Source: Clostridia bacterium (lineage in GTDB: Bacteria > Bacillota_A > Clostridia > Oscillospirales > CAG-272). Taken from it: DNA of 64,000 nucleotides. The notes below the pieces were generated by a model. It was not told the origin of the DNA. It searched no databases and saw only the letters and a program-made list of their open reading frames with translations. Of the stretch, positions 15,341 to 22,154 are shown one piece after another. Every line of letters starts with the position of its first letter. Position 1 is the first letter of the stretch. The translations under genes were made by a program, and so were the position numbers. The stretch spans positions 45,984-109,983 of the forward strand of contig JAGBRZ010000190.1 in NCBI GenBank assembly GCA_017632155.1, written 5' to 3'.

Positions 15341-15413
15341 CTAAATCATTGATTTTCAGCCGTTTGAGTTTCACTAACTACAAAAGTGAAACTGCTAAAT
15401 GATTGATTTTCAG
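15341..15413. repeat. direct repeat flanking a hairpin
   Basis: CTAAATCATTGATTTTCAGC at about 15341-15360 recurs as CTAAATGATTGATTTTCAGC at about 15392-15411, one mismatch. Between them AGTTTCACT and AGTGAAACT form a stem. It lies in the gene-free region 15345-15830. Confidence 0.6.
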
Positions 15414-15477
15414 CGAGTTACGGAAATTAAAATGGAAGGGTGGGTGTGCCTTGTGGTGCGGATGCCATATATAATTT

Positions 15478-15790
15478 CGGCCCCCAAAATTTAAGTCTCA
15501 TTTTTGGGCTAATTTATATACATTATTAATATCTGGGAGAAACGTGTGTTTTGATGATTCCCAGCACCTCACCACCAGTCCCCAAAATGCGTTATACAGA
15601 CCCAAACCTGAAACATGCCGTTTTTGCCACGTTACAGCCTCGCTACGGGGTTTTTATATACAAGCTGAGGGATTGTGCCATCAAGTAAAAATAATGCGTT
15701 AAAATCAATTCTACGGCGTTTTTACAAATTCGGTATATCAAAATCCCAAAATTTTTCCGGCCCTCCAATTTTTTAGTCTCATTTTCTGGA
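15478..15790. repeat. imperfect direct repeat, two copies about 280 nt apart
   Basis: CGGCCCCCAAAATTTAAG then TCTCATTTTTGGG at 15478-15508 resembles CGGCCCTCCAATTTTTTAG then TCTCATTTTCTGG at about 15757-15788. The segment between them shows no gene. The second copy sits just upstream of the promoter of the rightward gene, so these may be operator sites. Confidence 0.45.
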
Positions 15791-15813
15791 AGAATAGGAA
15801 AATTTCAATGCCA

Positions 15814-15846
15814 TTTGCACAATCTCAAAAAATATGCTTATCTTTG
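15814..15846 (+). promoter_or_regulatory. Bacteroidetes-type promoter, rightward
   Basis: TTTG at 15814-15817 and TATCTTTG at 15839-15846, spacing 21 nt. It fixes the start of the next gene at the ATG at 15879, because an in-frame ATG at 15834 lies upstream of the expected transcription start. Confidence 0.7.
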
Positions 15847-15878
15847 CCCCATCAATTGACAACGTATATCTTCAAGTT

Positions 15879-16790
15879 ATGAAATCGGAATCTCAAATTC
15901 AAAACTTTCTCAGCACTCAAACCTTCAAATCTGAAGCAGACTGGGAAATGATTGCTATCTTCTCTAAACAGCGTAAATGTTCTCTTTCAATATCTCCAAC
16001 CTATTCCGATACAGGTATTGATATTGCTACATTCACTACATGGTTCAATAATGGCTTTGCATCTGGAGAGGTTGCCGAATATGACGGTAACTGTGTTATT
16101 CTTGGCCATTGTGATTTGAACGAGGCCCATATAGAGGCTACAAAGACCGCAGATGGCTTCGATTTGTCCAGAACGGTCATTTCTATATCCAAACTATCCA
16201 AAGTGTCTGAGGAATGCTCTAAAGAAGTTGTGAGGTGTTTATCTGAACAAGGATTACAATATGACCGTAACAGGGAACTAATCATCAAGAAATATATGCC
16301 GTCCATCAACGAGCGCATCGAGTTCTATAATGATTCTATACGTGGCCTTGGTGTAGTAAGGGAGATACGCCCAGCCGATAACTTTGTCGAACTGTATTGC
16401 TACTACATCTACACAAATGGTCAAATAGGTTACTCAATGCACGAACCAAACATCTGTACAGTTCATGAATTTAATTTCCTGCCTATGACAATCAGCAGCC
16501 AGAGACGAATGAATCGTGAACTGGAGAAATACGGTAAGGTGTGGTATGATAAGCTGCATCGTATCGAGCCGCTAACCGTCAAGGCCGAGAAAGGTGGCAA
16601 ATACTGGTACATCAACGATAAGATGAGTGTTGTCCAGGAAACAGAAAAGGGAACACCTACTTCCCAGTTCCGTTACATAGCTGGAAATTATTTTACCTCA
16701 CGTGAAGAGGCACATGACTATATGGGGAAATTCGCAGAGTTGTTGAAAAACCGTCTTGCACAACCAGAAAAAGAAACAGAGGGCCGTTAA
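15879..16790 (+). CDS. hypothetical protein, lone rightward gene in the early half
   Basis: 303 residues beginning MKSESQIQNFLSTQTFKSEAD, with no membrane segment. Visible segments include SINERIEFYNDSIRGLGVV and a C-terminal part with many aromatics (GGKYWYINDKMSVVQ). No family recognised. It has its own promoter and runs against the leftward genes on both sides, so it is under separate control; a regulatory role is possible but unproven. Its stop overlaps the stop region of the converging 61-residue gene. Confidence 0.7.
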   Translation: MKSESQIQNFLSTQTFKSEADWEMIAIFSKQRKCSLSISPTYSDTGIDIATFTTWFNNGFASGEVAEYDGNCVILGHCDLNEAHIEATKTADGFDLSRTVISISKLSKVSEECSKEVVRCLSEQGLQYDRNRELIIKKYMPSINERIEFYNDSIRGLGVVREIRPADNFVELYCYYIYTNGQIGYSMHEPNICTVHEFNFLPMTISSQRRMNRELEKYGKVWYDKLHRIEPLTVKAEKGGKYWYINDKMSVVQETEKGTPTSQFRYIAGNYFTSREEAHDYMGKFAELLKNRLAQPEKETEGR

Positions 16791-16972
16791 GCTCTCTGTT
16801 TTCTTTTGTAGAACCGACTGTACCATTTTTCAGGCGGTTTCTGCTTTTTCTTCTTAGGCTTTTCTTTTATAAGCCTGTAATATGTATTCTTGGGCCTTGT
16901 ATCAATTTCGCTCAAATATTCTATCATCGCGTAATAATATGCCAGTGACCCGATATTATCGTTGCTAATCAT
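16787..16972 (-). CDS. small basic protein
   Basis: 61 residues with a lysine-rich stretch IKEKPKKKKQKPPEKWYSRF near the C-terminus. The charge suggests nucleic-acid binding. It is translationally coupled to the upstream gene by a 4-nt overlap and is the last gene of the leftward replication block. Confidence 0.55.
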   Translation of the reverse strand: MISNDNIGSLAYYYAMIEYLSEIDTRPKNTYYRLIKEKPKKKKQKPPEKWYSRFYKRKQRA

Positions 16973-17160
16973 TTCCAGTCAAAGTATATTGAATTAAGAT
17001 GATTACAACATGGACACCGCCATTTATGCTCAATATACTCACATACGCAATCATCTGTTGACTCTATATCATCATAGCTTTCAATCTCCACTACACTCCC
17101 ACAATGTTCGCATGTTTCTGTGCGTGGATATTTATCACAATTGTTTTTAATCACTTTCAT
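16969..17160 (-). CDS. small zinc-ribbon protein
   Basis: 63 residues with two knuckles, CEHCG at 17-21 and CPCC near 50, a typical four-cysteine zinc ribbon. It overlaps both neighbours by a few nt. Role unknown. Confidence 0.65.
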   Translation of the reverse strand: MKVIKNNCDKYPRTETCEHCGSVVEIESYDDIESTDDCVCEYIEHKWRCPCCNHLNSIYFDWK

Positions 17161-17458
17161 AATCTTCCTTGTTAAGTTGAACCTCGCTACCCATTTCGCT
17201 TAATATCCCATTGAACTCTTCCACTGTATCATTGATTGGCCTAAAGCGATTGATAATTTCCTGGAAGGGTTGTATGTAGTTGTTGATAATATCGTGCGCT
17301 TCTACTACTGCCTCTTCATGACTTCTGCCGTATCGTTTCATCTGTACCTGTTCCACATACTCGTCAAAAGTCATGTTCCAATGTGTGACCGTATCAACAA
17401 CCGAACTGAACCTGCAATAGAGGCCATTCGGTTGTTGTGCTACAAACGCTCCCATCAC
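17147..17458 (-). CDS. hypothetical protein
   Basis: 103 residues, acidic, helical, with no motif. Its ATG overlaps the stop of the replication initiator-like gene by 4 nt and its end overlaps the zinc-ribbon gene, showing a tightly coupled operon. Confidence 0.6.
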   Translation of the reverse strand: MMGAFVAQQPNGLYCRFSSVVDTVTHWNMTFDEYVEQVQMKRYGRSHEEAVVEAHDIINNYIQPFQEIINRFRPINDTVEEFNGILSEMGSEVQLNKEDYESD

Positions 17459-19350
17459 TCATGATTTATTTCAAATTCATCAACTATGCTGGGAAGTGTA
17501 TGTAGGCGGTTCCACTTCCTTATTTTGTCAGCACTGAACATTCGTTGCCTTAAATTCAAGCTGCCGGTGCCATCAGGTTTGTCTTTTGAAAGAACGCTGA
17601 GGAAATCTGATTCTGTTACACCCTTGTCCTTAGCATCTACATAAAAGGCCGCTAAAGTGGTTCTGTTGATGAAGGTATGCTTTGGCTCGTCAACCTCTCC
17701 CTGTTCTCCAATCTTGAAGTTTTCATTGAGGAAGTTGTAAATGACCAATTCAACCGGGGTTAACTGGGAGTAACGTGCGTCATCGTCTCCTATCAGGATT
17801 ATTTTCTGCATGTAGCTCATATCATCACCTCTATTGTCTCTTTTCACTGACCTTGGAGGCAACTGTTCTACCTGTTCCCCATAAATGTTCCTGACACGTT
17901 TGGTTGATATGACGTAGTTATCTCCATCCAGTATTGTGACCAGTTCCCAATCTATGATGTTGCTGAAGTCATCAGGATTGTCTATTGTTGCCGTAACTGG
18001 AAAATCCTCTCCGTTGACTGTAACACTACCTGCTTCAATAATTGCTTGTGTCTGATCAAAGGCTGGAAGCAAAATGTCTTTCATGAGACGTTCTCTTGCT
18101 ATGCTTACATTTTCCAAGTTGGTGTTAGCTGGTATAACTTCTTTTCCGTTTTCGTCAAGTATTGCTTCCTGGTCAAAACATTCATGCGCGATTTCCCAAA
18201 CTTGATTTATATAAATCTTATCTGGACGATCAAGACAATTGCGAATGTCGGAAATGTATTCTTCAACTTCGTTAACTGGGAAGAAGGGGAACAACTGTTT
18301 TCTTTTGGTTTGTTGATAACCTGAGAGTGATTGTTCCAAACTTGTTTTATCAAGTTCAAAAATATCTTTTTCTTTTTCTTTGGGAGGAATAACTTCGTTA
18401 TTCCGACTTTCTTCTTTATTTATATTTATTTCTTTATTTACTGTTATGTATTTTTGCATAACCCCTTGTGTATTTTTACATAACCCCTTGTGTATTTTTA
18501 CATAACCCCAGTGGTGCAAAAAGAAGGTAAATTCTGCTCCTAAAACTGCATTTATTGGATCATAGTAAGTAGTGTGGTCAAAAAGTACAGAAACGAGGTT
18601 TCCGAACTCTTCTTCGGCCAAAAAATCGAGAAAATAATCCCTAAATTCCTCAATAAATTCCAGTTTTGAGTAGTTTTCGAGGACTTCTGTACGAATTTCA
18701 TCCAGAATACTTATGTATTTTTGCATAACCTTGTGCATTTTTACATAAGGTTCTGCATTTTTACATAAGGTTGTGTATTTTTGCAGAGGTTGTGTATTTT
18801 TACATAACTCATCATCTTCAGAGTTGTGTATTTTTACACAAGTTGTGTATTTTTGCATAACTTCTGGTTGTGTATTTTTACACAAGTTATGTATTTTTAC
18901 ATAACCTCCCTCCTGCATCAATAATTGTTCGTTGCCATTAGTACACTCATTATAGCCAAACTTATGTAAATTTACATAATCCCCAGCCTGCAACAATTCA
19001 ATAAACTGTTTCTTGTCTGTAGTTTTGGTTAATGCTTGGAAAGCCTGGATAAGCGCGATATATTTATTGATATTTATGACACACGTCTTATTATTCATGG
19101 TGATTAGTTGCATGGTCTGCAACTCACCGAGACTCTTTACAACTGTGCGCCAATTGACATTTCTCTTCTGGGCAATGTCATTTGCACTTACCACAAACTC
19201 TGTCTTCTTCCCAGTTTTTAATCGGCAAAGATATTCATCAAGCAGGTACATGAATACGGCCTGGTTCACTACAGAGCCGACCATTTGAGGAAAGCATCTG
19301 TAGTGATGGCTGTACGGTATAACCTGTTTGTCATTTACTTCAACATTCAT
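17455..19350 (-). CDS. replication initiator-like protein carrying iterons in its gene
   Basis: 631 residues. Residues 45-85 look like a winged-helix DNA-binding domain (SANDIAQKRNVNWRTVVKSLGELQ), as in plasmid and phage initiators. Two stretches, about 130-213 and 280-302, are made by a repeated DNA element read in all three frames, giving YVKIHN, LCKNTQP and VMQKYTT peptides. The C-terminal part (about 330-631) is helical and may recruit the host replication machinery. In phage lambda the origin lies within the initiator gene O; the same arrangement is inferred here. The gene is followed by small genes and preceded by ligase and dUTPase genes in the same block. Confidence 0.7.
   Translation of the reverse strand: MNVEVNDKQVIPYSHHYRCFPQMVGSVVNQAVFMYLLDEYLCRLKTGKKTEFVVSANDIAQKRNVNWRTVVKSLGELQTMQLITMNNKTCVININKYIALIQAFQALTKTTDKKQFIELLQAGDYVNLHKFGYNECTNGNEQLLMQEGGYVKIHNLCKNTQPEVMQKYTTCVKIHNSEDDELCKNTQPLQKYTTLCKNAEPYVKMHKVMQKYISILDEIRTEVLENYSKLEFIEEFRDYFLDFLAEEEFGNLVSVLFDHTTYYDPINAVLGAEFTFFLHHWGYVKIHKGLCKNTQGVMQKYITVNKEININKEESRNNEVIPPKEKEKDIFELDKTSLEQSLSGYQQTKRKQLFPFFPVNEVEEYISDIRNCLDRPDKIYINQVWEIAHECFDQEAILDENGKEVIPANTNLENVSIARERLMKDILLPAFDQTQAIIEAGSVTVNGEDFPVTATIDNPDDFSNIIDWELVTILDGDNYVISTKRVRNIYGEQVEQLPPRSVKRDNRGDDMSYMQKIILIGDDDARYSQLTPVELVIYNFLNENFKIGEQGEVDEPKHTFINRTTLAAFYVDAKDKGVTESDFLSVLSKDKPDGTGSLNLRQRMFSADKIRKWNRLHTLPSIVDEFEINHE
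18444..18980 (-). repeat. iteron-like repeats, candidate replication origin
   Basis: About 13 copies of TTRTGTATTTTTRCATAAC (plus strand). Three lie at 18444-18509, about nine at 18711-18906 in near-perfect 19-20-bp tandem, and a variant TTATGTAAATTTACATAAT near 18962-18980. The core is a partial palindrome (TTATGTA/TACATAA). Since the repeats occur in three different frames of one protein, the selection must be on DNA. The clustered repeats inside an initiator-like gene point to an origin. Confidence 0.75.
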
Positions 19351-19808
19351 ACCTCTGTTGGGGTTAATGGTTTTACAATGTCGGCCATTGTTGCTTGGGC
19401 CGTTTCAACATATTCTTGTGCTTCTTCCAGTGAATCCAATACAGACCACTCGCTGTTGTATGACAAGTTGTAGCCTGCATGTTGCAAAAGGTTTGGTGCA
19501 AACATATTGATGAATGCAACAAGCAACGCTCCGGCACAAGGTGGGGCCTCCATTGAAATGCCATGTGAATTGTCTTCACCGAATATGATCCATTCATTTG
19601 ACAACGCCATTACCACGTCTGTGATTTCGACACGTGCAATATAACTTGTCTTGAAGTGTACTTCAAAACGGACACGACCTGTTTCTTGCTTGAACTCCTT
19701 CAGGTCAAAAGAAAAGAGGTGGAATAAGAATCTGAGTTCACCTTCTGTACAGTTCAAAATTGATTTACGCAATGCTTCCTGCATTTGCTCTTTTGTTAGC
19801 TTGTTCAT
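19347..19808 (-). CDS. hypothetical protein
   Basis: 153 residues, MNKLTKEQMQEALRKSILNCTEGELRF..., soluble, with a hydrophobic stretch CAGALLVAFINMFAPNLL that is probably a buried helix. It overlaps the initiator-like gene by 4 nt and the zinc-ribbon gene upstream by 44 nt. No family recognised. Confidence 0.6.
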   Translation of the reverse strand: MNKLTKEQMQEALRKSILNCTEGELRFLFHLFSFDLKEFKQETGRVRFEVHFKTSYIARVEITDVVMALSNEWIIFGEDNSHGISMEAPPCAGALLVAFINMFAPNLLQHAGYNLSYNSEWSVLDSLEEAQEYVETAQATMADIVKPLTPTEV

Positions 19809-20025
19809 TGAGTCTCTTATTAAATTCGTTCTTTAATTCTTCATCAGTGTTGGCGTTATATCCACACCATGTACATACTCCCGCTGCAACATTCATTAAG
19901 TAGTTTTCTCTGTTACACTTTGGGCACCTGATTAAATGACACTGATCACGACCAGGATAATAGTCAATACCTCCAATTGAGATGTAATTTTCTTTTTCCA
20001 TGTTCTGCTTCTTATTCGTTTCCAA
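19765..20025 (-). CDS. small zinc-ribbon protein
   Basis: 86 residues with CPKC near 35-38 and CTWCG near 51-55, a four-cysteine zinc ribbon, then a charged helix (DEELKNEFNKRLNEQANKRAN). A second Met at 20001 may be the real start. It overlaps both neighbours. Confidence 0.65.
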   Translation of the reverse strand: METNKKQNMEKENYISIGGIDYYPGRDQCHLIRCPKCNRENYLMNVAAGVCTWCGYNANTDEELKNEFNKRLNEQANKRANAGSIA

Positions 20026-20267
20026 TATATTATTCTTTTATATCCTGTGTGTAAGATGGCCATTTTAGAGTGCCACATTGAGAGATACTTGTGTATATGG
20101 TGTTTTGTACCTTTTCTGATTACAGGTTGTTTGTATGGTGCGTCATCCACCATAGCATCCATTACGTCCGTTATAGTGACTTGTTCTGGAAGGCGATAAT
20201 CAACCGCCAGACACTGTATTGTTGGTTGCTTAATGAGCAGGATCAATACTGTTAATTCTGTTATCAT
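19932..20267 (-). CDS. possible small protein, C-terminus doubtful
   Basis: The ATG at 20267 overlaps the upstream stop as ATGA, supporting initiation. The first 75 residues (ITELTVLILLIKQPTIQCLAV...) look coding. The last 30 residues run over the zinc-ribbon gene in another frame and look like a shadow (WKKKITSQLEVLTIILVV). Either a long overlap is real or a frameshift has displaced the stop. Confidence 0.4.
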   Translation of the reverse strand: MITELTVLILLIKQPTIQCLAVDYRLPEQVTITDVMDAMVDDAPYKQPVIRKGTKHHIHKYLSMWHSKMAILHTGYKRIIYWKRIRSRTWKKKITSQLEVLTIILVVISVI

Positions 20268-20458
20268 AGGGCAGTAGTCATAAATTGGTTAGGGCTATTT
20301 TTGTCATCACATAGGCTACCATTGCCATTTTTTACTGATTGTTCACACTTGTTCTTTAGAGGGCAATCACTACACATCAATGCTTTTGAAATTACCATCG
20401 CGCCAATACTAATGGCCGCAACTGCTATCGCTAATAAGCCAACTCCTAAGATTTCCAT
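20264..20458 (-). CDS. small membrane protein with cysteine motif
   Basis: 64 residues. Residues 5-27 (GVGLLAIAVAAISIGAMVIS) form one transmembrane helix, followed by CSDCPLKNKCEQS, possibly a metal or disulfide motif. Start next to the upstream membrane protein gene. Function unknown. Confidence 0.55.
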   Translation of the reverse strand: MEILGVGLLAIAVAAISIGAMVISKALMCSDCPLKNKCEQSVKNGNGSLCDDKNSPNQFMTTAL

Positions 20459-20459
20459 A

Positions 20460-20768
20460 TTACTTATTTATTTTAGTTTTGATTAATTTTTCAACCTCTT
20501 CTATAGCCTGCTTCCAGTGTTCAGCAGACTCGTAATTTTCTACTGCCACGCTTTGTTGCATCCATGTGTGCATCAAGGCTCGTACTGCGATTAGGACATA
20601 CTGGAGACTCACACTATTGAACTCATGATGATTAATTGAATACAAACTTTCGCCGTGTGGTAATTCATACACGTCTTGTATGGCCTTTTCTAATCTGCGC
20701 ATTTTATATGCGATATAGCATAGTGTGATGGCCATTACCACTAATGCAATCGAAATTAAACTATTCAT
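20460..20768 (-). CDS. small membrane-anchored protein
   Basis: 102 residues with an N-terminal transmembrane helix (ISIALVVMAITLCYIAYKM) and a helical cytoplasmic-type domain (EHWKQAIEEVEKLIKTKINK). Together with the next small membrane protein it may form a membrane-acting pair. No family recognised. Confidence 0.55.
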   Translation of the reverse strand: MNSLISIALVVMAITLCYIAYKMRRLEKAIQDVYELPHGESLYSINHHEFNSVSLQYVLIAVRALMHTWMQQSVAVENYESAEHWKQAIEEVEKLIKTKINK

Positions 20769-21330
20769 ACACTTTGGTTTTGTCTAAAAATGATTCACAA
20801 CATTCGTCTCCTATTTTATGGGATGTCGGTATTTCATTCCAGGGACCATTTGCTTCCAAACTCATGTCATACCAGTAGCAATGGTATCTATCCCAGCATC
20901 CTTTTGCTTGACATTGGAAGCTCGGCTGGTTCTTCATTTTGTAATATGCTGTTCTTGTGATAAATTTTGCTGTGTCTGGAAGTGATTCTCGAAAGCGTTG
21001 CGGAATTTCTCCTTGATACCACACATTATTAGAGCGTAATACACCACCGTCATTTAGCATGATGTAAAACACTCTACCGCCATGTCCGGCAAACAACAAT
21101 GGTTTATCCGACCAAGGCTCAAAAACCCAGTGCTCGCCATTTATAATTTGGCGATTTAGGGTTGGATGATCAATCTTATTTTTCCAGAATGCGCACGAGA
21201 AACACAGCTGCTCATTGTTCATCATCTGTATCAATGGCAACTTCTTGTCATAGTCCTCTAAGTGAATCTGAGAACCGCAATATTTACATAGAAAATGTGA
21301 ATGCGTGCATTCCCTTGCTTGTTGTGACAT
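20761..21330 (-). CDS. hypothetical protein with zinc-binding cysteines
   Basis: 189 residues. Pairs CKYCG (15-19) and CFSC (about 43-46) form a likely zinc site, and CQAKGCWDRYHC lies near 142-152. The rest is rich in tryptophan and glycine. It overlaps the membrane-protein gene by 8 nt. No specific family recognised. Confidence 0.6.
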   Translation of the reverse strand: MSQQARECTHSHFLCKYCGSQIHLEDYDKKLPLIQMMNNEQLCFSCAFWKNKIDHPTLNRQIINGEHWVFEPWSDKPLLFAGHGGRVFYIMLNDGGVLRSNNVWYQGEIPQRFRESLPDTAKFITRTAYYKMKNQPSFQCQAKGCWDRYHCYWYDMSLEANGPWNEIPTSHKIGDECCESFLDKTKVYE

Positions 21331-21362
21331 AAAAAATGTGTTAGGCTAAAATAGCCGTAAAC

Positions 21363-21398
21363 GAAAAAGAAGATGCAAGGGCGTGTATGAGCACGCTT
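21363..21398 (-). terminator. leftward terminator after the recombinase
   Basis: GCGTG 21381-21385 pairs with CACGC 21392-21396. On the minus strand a T-rich run (plus A-run 21363-21371) follows after a short gap. A second small stem, GGCTA/TAGCC, lies just beyond it. Confidence 0.45.
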
Positions 21399-21415
21399 CA
21401 ATTTGGAGTGTATTC

Positions 21416-22003
21416 TTAGAATACGATAGAGTTGAAGACGCTATTTACTTCGTCTTGTGTGATGCCGATATATGTCTTTGTTACGGCAAGATTGGAGTGG
21501 TTAAGGATCTTGTTTAACAGAATCAAACTTTCAGCACTTCGGTTGTATTTTTCATATACATATCTTCCGAATGTTTTTCTGAAGGTATGTGTGGAGAAGT
21601 TGCCAATTTTGATACGATACTTATACTTGAAGTCCTTTAGCTTTTTGTTGACGTACTGGATGGTTATTGGTTTGTTGGTAGCCTTGCTGATAAATATCAG
21701 TTCTGACTTATCAGGACTTCCCAGCAATCCATACAGTTCTTTGATTTTCTTTTGAACTGATGGGTTAAACGACAACTTCCTGGCCTTTTTGGTTTTTTGC
21801 TCTACAATGGTCTGTTCTTTTTTGCCTAATACGTCTTCCCAACGGAGAGTGAGAATGTCTGATGCGCGACAGGCCGTGCAGAAGCCTAATCTGGCATACA
21901 ACTCCCAGAGATAGTCTTCGGCATCATGAAGACCTTGAAGCAATTTTTCGTATTCGGAATATTCCAAATAATCGCTTGTTGTTAATTGATTTTTCTTTGC
22001 CAT
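21416..22003 (-). CDS. small tyrosine recombinase, catalytic domain only
   Basis: About 195 residues. Tyrosine-recombinase residues are visible: the first arginine in CTACRASDILTLRW, HTFRKTFGRYVY (HxxR) and NHSNLAVTKTYIGI with the nucleophile tyrosine. There is no room for a full core-binding or arm-binding domain. The start at 22003 (MAKKNQLTTSDYLEY) is chosen because the promoter -7 box sits at 22031-22038, downstream of the ORF's first ATG at 22033. It may resolve phage dimers or invert DNA; it is distinct from the integrase at the right edge. Confidence 0.8.
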   Translation of the reverse strand: MAKKNQLTTSDYLEYSEYEKLLQGLHDAEDYLWELYARLGFCTACRASDILTLRWEDVLGKKEQTIVEQKTKKARKLSFNPSVQKKIKELYGLLGSPDKSELIFISKATNKPITIQYVNKKLKDFKYKYRIKIGNFSTHTFRKTFGRYVYEKYNRSAESLILLNKILNHSNLAVTKTYIGITQDEVNSVFNSIVF

Positions 22004-22030
22004 ATCACATATTTGTTTCATTTCTGATTG

Positions 22031-22062
22031 CAAAGATATAAATAGAAACTGATATTACAAAA
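22031..22062 (-). promoter_or_regulatory. Bacteroidetes-type promoter, leftward
   Basis: On the minus strand TTTTG (22062-22058), 19 nt, TATCTTTG (22038-22031). A strong match that would drive the small recombinase. Confidence 0.8.
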
Positions 22063-22124
22063 GAATATCGAGAAAATCTGTGCATTTGATATAATAATTT
22101 TTCTATATCGTTGATAAACAGCAT

Positions 22125-22150
22125 TAAAAAAGGGAGGAAAAATCCTCCCT
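22125..22150 (-). terminator. leftward rho-independent terminator
   Basis: GGGAGGA 22132-22138 pairs with TCCTCCC 22143-22149, with a T-run on the minus strand (plus A-run 22125-22131). It ends the DNA ligase gene. Confidence 0.8.
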
Positions 22151-22154
22151 AAAA

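Noticed and set aside
14826..15344. Rightward 172-codon frame
   Set aside because: Starts inside the opposite gene and crosses GC-rich half-site repeats; two other rightward frames overlap it. No coding signature.
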